Source: DASUPK01 sp963774305 | GTDB lineage: Bacteria > Actinomycetota > Thermoleophilia > Solirubrobacterales > 70-9 | DNA: 64,000 nucleotides | Direction of reading: 5' to 3' | Assembly: GCA_963774305.1 (NCBI GenBank) | Contig: CAVZEM010000001.1 | Coordinates: 1-64,000, forward strand | Shown: in pieces, positions 63,712 to 64,000 of the stretch | Numbering within the stretch: position 1 is the first letter of the stretch | How the letters are laid out: each line of letters starts with the position of its first letter | Made by a program: the position numbers and the translations under genes | Notes under the pieces: generated by a model | Seen by the model: the letters and a program-made list of their open reading frames with translations, nothing else | Told to the model about the DNA's origin: nothing | Database searches by the model: none

Positions 63712-63714
63712 ATC

Positions 63715-64000
63715 ATGTTGGCCTGGACCTATCTCTCAGCGGCGATCGCGACCGAAGTGGTCGGCACCGTCTTCCTGCGCTACACCGAGGGGTTCACGAG
63801 GCCGGCTCCGTCGATCCTGGTGCTCGTCACCTACGTGCTGTCGCTCTGGCTGACGGCGCTGGCTCTCAAGCAGCTTGAGATCAGCCTGGCGTACGCGGTC
63901 TGGGCCGGTGTCGGCACCGCCGCGGTAGCGGTGATCGGCATGGCCGCGCTCGGCGAGTCCGTCAACGCCCTCAAGCTGGCGAGCATCGCGCTAGTCATCG
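63715..64000 (+). CDS. SMR-family small multidrug efflux protein (truncated by window end)
   Basis: The first 95 residues of a four-TM small multidrug resistance transporter of the EmrE/QacE type. It shows MLAWTYLSAAIATEVVGTVF with the essential membrane Glu at residue 14, then LRYTEGFTRPAPSILVLVTY, LALKQLEISLAYAVWAGVGT (the W-G motif) and AVIGMAALGESVNALKLASI. It exports cationic compounds in exchange for protons, as a dimer. The reading frame is open to the last base; about ten residues should follow. Regulation by the duplicated operator just upstream is likely. Confidence 0.92.
   Translation, partial: MLAWTYLSAAIATEVVGTVFLRYTEGFTRPAPSILVLVTYVLSLWLTALALKQLEISLAYAVWAGVGTAAVAVIGMAALGESVNALKLASIALVI

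Overview
The window looks like chromosomal DNA of a high-GC actinobacterium, most likely class Thermoleophilia (Solirubrobacterales and relatives). The reasons are the large family of about 135-residue SnoaL/NTF2-like proteins ending in ALEAAGLSE, a PafB-PafC fusion, an Lhr helicase next to a Nei-type glycosylase, GTG/TTG starts and pervasive ATGA/GTGA gene overlaps. This placement is inference from gene content; no 16S gene is present.

Region 1 (1-22.8 kb) is accessory. It holds about 16 SnoaL-like genes or fragments in short head-to-tail arrays. Neighbours have unrelated middles but nearly identical DNA at both ends: a 5' module (GCGATGTCGGAGGAGAACGT) containing the start codon and a 3' module (CTCGAAGCCGCCGGGCTGTCGGAGTAG, split here as CTCGAAGCCGCC + GGGCTGTCGGAGTAG) containing the stop. 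A two-hairpin repeat (A: GCTTTGGACGARAAGC; B: GCTTTGCATGGAAAGC) and a conserved leader (GAGATACTGCGTGGGCG) separate the arrays. A glyoxalase-fold (VOC) gene sits between the same two modules, and one 18-codon mini-gene is just the two modules joined. An IS110/IS1111-type element has inserted exactly in the loop of one hairpin A. Between the arrays lie a SixA-like phosphatase, a PPK2 kinase, an ELWxxDGT repeat protein, a DHFR-fold protein, a Kelch-type secreted protein, a broken second IS110-type transposase, a TPR-LuxR regulator, a probably catalytically dead alpha/beta hydrolase coupled to a methyltransferase, and an RTX-like secreted protein. The region ends at a 43-nt 3' fragment of a tRNA-Phe gene, a typical integration-site scar.

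Region 2 (23-36.5 kb) is core-like: two penicillin-acylase-family proteins, endonuclease IV, a YhaM-like OB/HD nuclease, a His-rich secreted peptide, a lipoprotein without a canonical start codon, the PafBC fusion, an ArsR-SRPBCC-SMP30 operon, VOC and MBL proteins and an F420/FMN-binding oxidoreductase. A CDP-alcohol phosphotransferase remnant appears to be split by an inversion at about 26.4-26.6 kb.

Region 3 (36.6-64 kb) holds rmlA-rmlD-rmlB (dTDP-rhamnose; rmlC not here), an MMPL transporter, Lhr helicase plus Nei-like glycosylase, a Crp/Fnr regulator, pcm, an ASCH protein, CIRCE-groES-groEL with a clear terminator, a ferredoxin, a CAP-domain protein, a GT87-type glycosyltransferase, an Mrp ATPase, a repeat-rich coiled-coil protein, a zinc metalloprotease with an inositol-monophosphatase-like enzyme, a UvrD-like helicase/nuclease with an altered Walker A, and a truncated SMR efflux gene behind a duplicated operator. 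A second repeat family begins exactly at gene stop codons here and sometimes supplies the start codon of the next gene.
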